The position numbers were made by a program, and so were the translations under genes. This document shows positions 63,594 to 64,000 of a DNA stretch of 64,000 nt, piece by piece. Under the pieces are notes generated by a model. It was not told the origin of the DNA and did not search any database. It saw only the letters and a list, made by a program, of their open reading frames with translations. Every line of letters begins with the position of its first letter. Positions within the stretch are counted from its first letter, which is position 1. The stretch is from JAFDYH01 sp049840875 (GTDB lineage Bacteria > Bacteroidota > Bacteroidia > Chitinophagales > Chitinophagaceae): the NCBI GenBank assembly GCA_049840875.1, contig JASGJE010000019.1:558001-622000 (forward strand). Reading direction: 5' to 3'.

Positions 63594-63629
63594 CTTCATG
63601 CGGCACTATGAATGCAGGGTATATCTTCT

Positions 63630-64000
63630 CTAAAAATGTATAATCTGTATGGGCCAGTCAACGGCGAATTTTGCCTCGTACATTTTTAAAAATGTCATGA
63701 AAGGAGTCGTGTGCAATTCTCCATCCTGCGGATCAATATAATACAATGTCGTGTTACTGCCGTCTGTTTTTCCCCTGATTCCTACAATCAGGATAGCGTG
63801 TACCGTGCCGCCGAAGGGAGGACTGGCATCAACTGTGAGCGATAAAGGACCGAAATTTCTAATGAATTCAGCCCAGCCTTCAATGCTGGGATCCAGTTGA
63901 CGCATGATCGTGAGGCCGGCTTTCTGGTATAATTCTATTTCATCACTGATACCAATCCCGCGCGTAGCGGATTGACGGTATAGTTGTACGAATTTGTTGC
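63630..64000 (-). CDS. Papain-like (C39/C70-type) cysteine protease, partial at the right edge
   Basis: The leftward frame is open from the right window edge to a stop at 63630, about 123 codons; the N-terminal part with the catalytic cysteine lies outside. The visible part reads FVQLYRQSATRGIGISDE, then GPLSLTVDASPPFGGTVHAILIVGI with the catalytic His in TVHAILI, and YYIDPQDGELHTTPF with the Asp/Asn motif, which is the His-Asp half of papain-like cysteine protease domains (peptidase C39_2 or AvrRpt2-like). The terminal segment is FLKMYEAKFAV. It may be secreted, but the N-terminus is not visible. Confidence 0.75.
   Translation of the reverse strand, partial: NKFVQLYRQSATRGIGISDEIELYQKAGLTIMRQLDPSIEGWAEFIRNFGPLSLTVDASPPFGGTVHAILIVGIRGKTDGSNTTLYYIDPQDGELHTTPFMTFLKMYEAKFAVDWPIQIIHF

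Overview
The window looks like chromosomal DNA of a Bacteroidota bacterium, most likely family Chitinophagaceae. Signs of this are a surface protein with a gliding/type IX secretion C-terminal domain, CRTAC1/VCBS repeat proteins, YD/RHS proteins with a DUF6443-like region, an epimerase-type threonine dehydrogenase, many secreted proteins with an SxxxAQ-type signal-peptide end, weak ribosome-binding sites and several TTG starts. No rRNA, tRNA, CRISPR array, prophage or complete transposon was found.

Layout. 1-1263 (minus): RsbR and RsbS of a stressosome module, running off the left edge. 1.6-6.8 kb: a small protein, two single-domain receivers, a CRTAC1-type repeat protein and a secreted acetyl-esterase-like hydrolase. 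7.0-12.4 kb: an accessory stretch with a protein resembling the C-terminal part of Kiwa KwaB (DUF4868), two small membrane proteins around a YbjQ/zinc-ribbon protein, a zeta-toxin-like kinase with a small partner, and two unknown genes flanked by a diverged 96-bp direct repeat. 12.8-15.7 kb (minus): a lipoprotein, membrane protein, histidine kinase and LuxR-type regulator operon. 16-18.5 kb: a lipoprotein and a VCBS repeat protein. 18.9-21.6 kb (minus): a HExxH secreted protein, a lipoprotein and an unknown gene.

21.7-28.9 kb is a defence island. It holds a PD-(D/E)XK-like nuclease divergent from an OLD-type ATPase/TOPRIM nuclease, then a Septu-like pair (PtuA ATPase, PtuB HNH nuclease) preceded by a 2TM/beta-rich membrane protein that resembles the CBASS effector Cap15 in layout. 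No nucleotide cyclase lies nearby, so this three-gene operon is the best candidate for an undescribed arrangement.

29-38 kb is core metabolism: an ACT-domain protein, gcvH, kbl, an asparaginase-like domain, fbp, a BtuB-like TonB receptor with a one-base frameshift, and homoserine dehydrogenase behind a strongly folded leader. kbl with tdh at 55.3 kb converts threonine to glycine and acetyl-CoA, and gcvH belongs to the glycine cleavage system that could use the glycine.

38.6-54 kb carries cell-surface proteins: a T9SS type B cargo, a coiled-coil/outer-membrane protein, a YD-type protein, and a 6.3-kb RHS gene broken by two single-base insertions. Its C-terminal tip resembles a clan CD cysteine peptidase and a possible immunity gene follows. 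54.7-64 kb holds a LytTR regulator, tdh, a cysteine desulfurase, a flavin reductase, a PRiA4-ORF3 protein, a lone IS21-type end, a NUMOD4/HNH endonuclease, a secreted protein and, at the right edge, a partial papain-like protease.

Two short dispersed repeat families (GTTATAAGTTnTACG-like and CTTCGnCAAGCTCAGGG-like) recur between genes. The first supplies the stop codon of several genes. Protein family names come from motif recognition by eye; no database search was possible.
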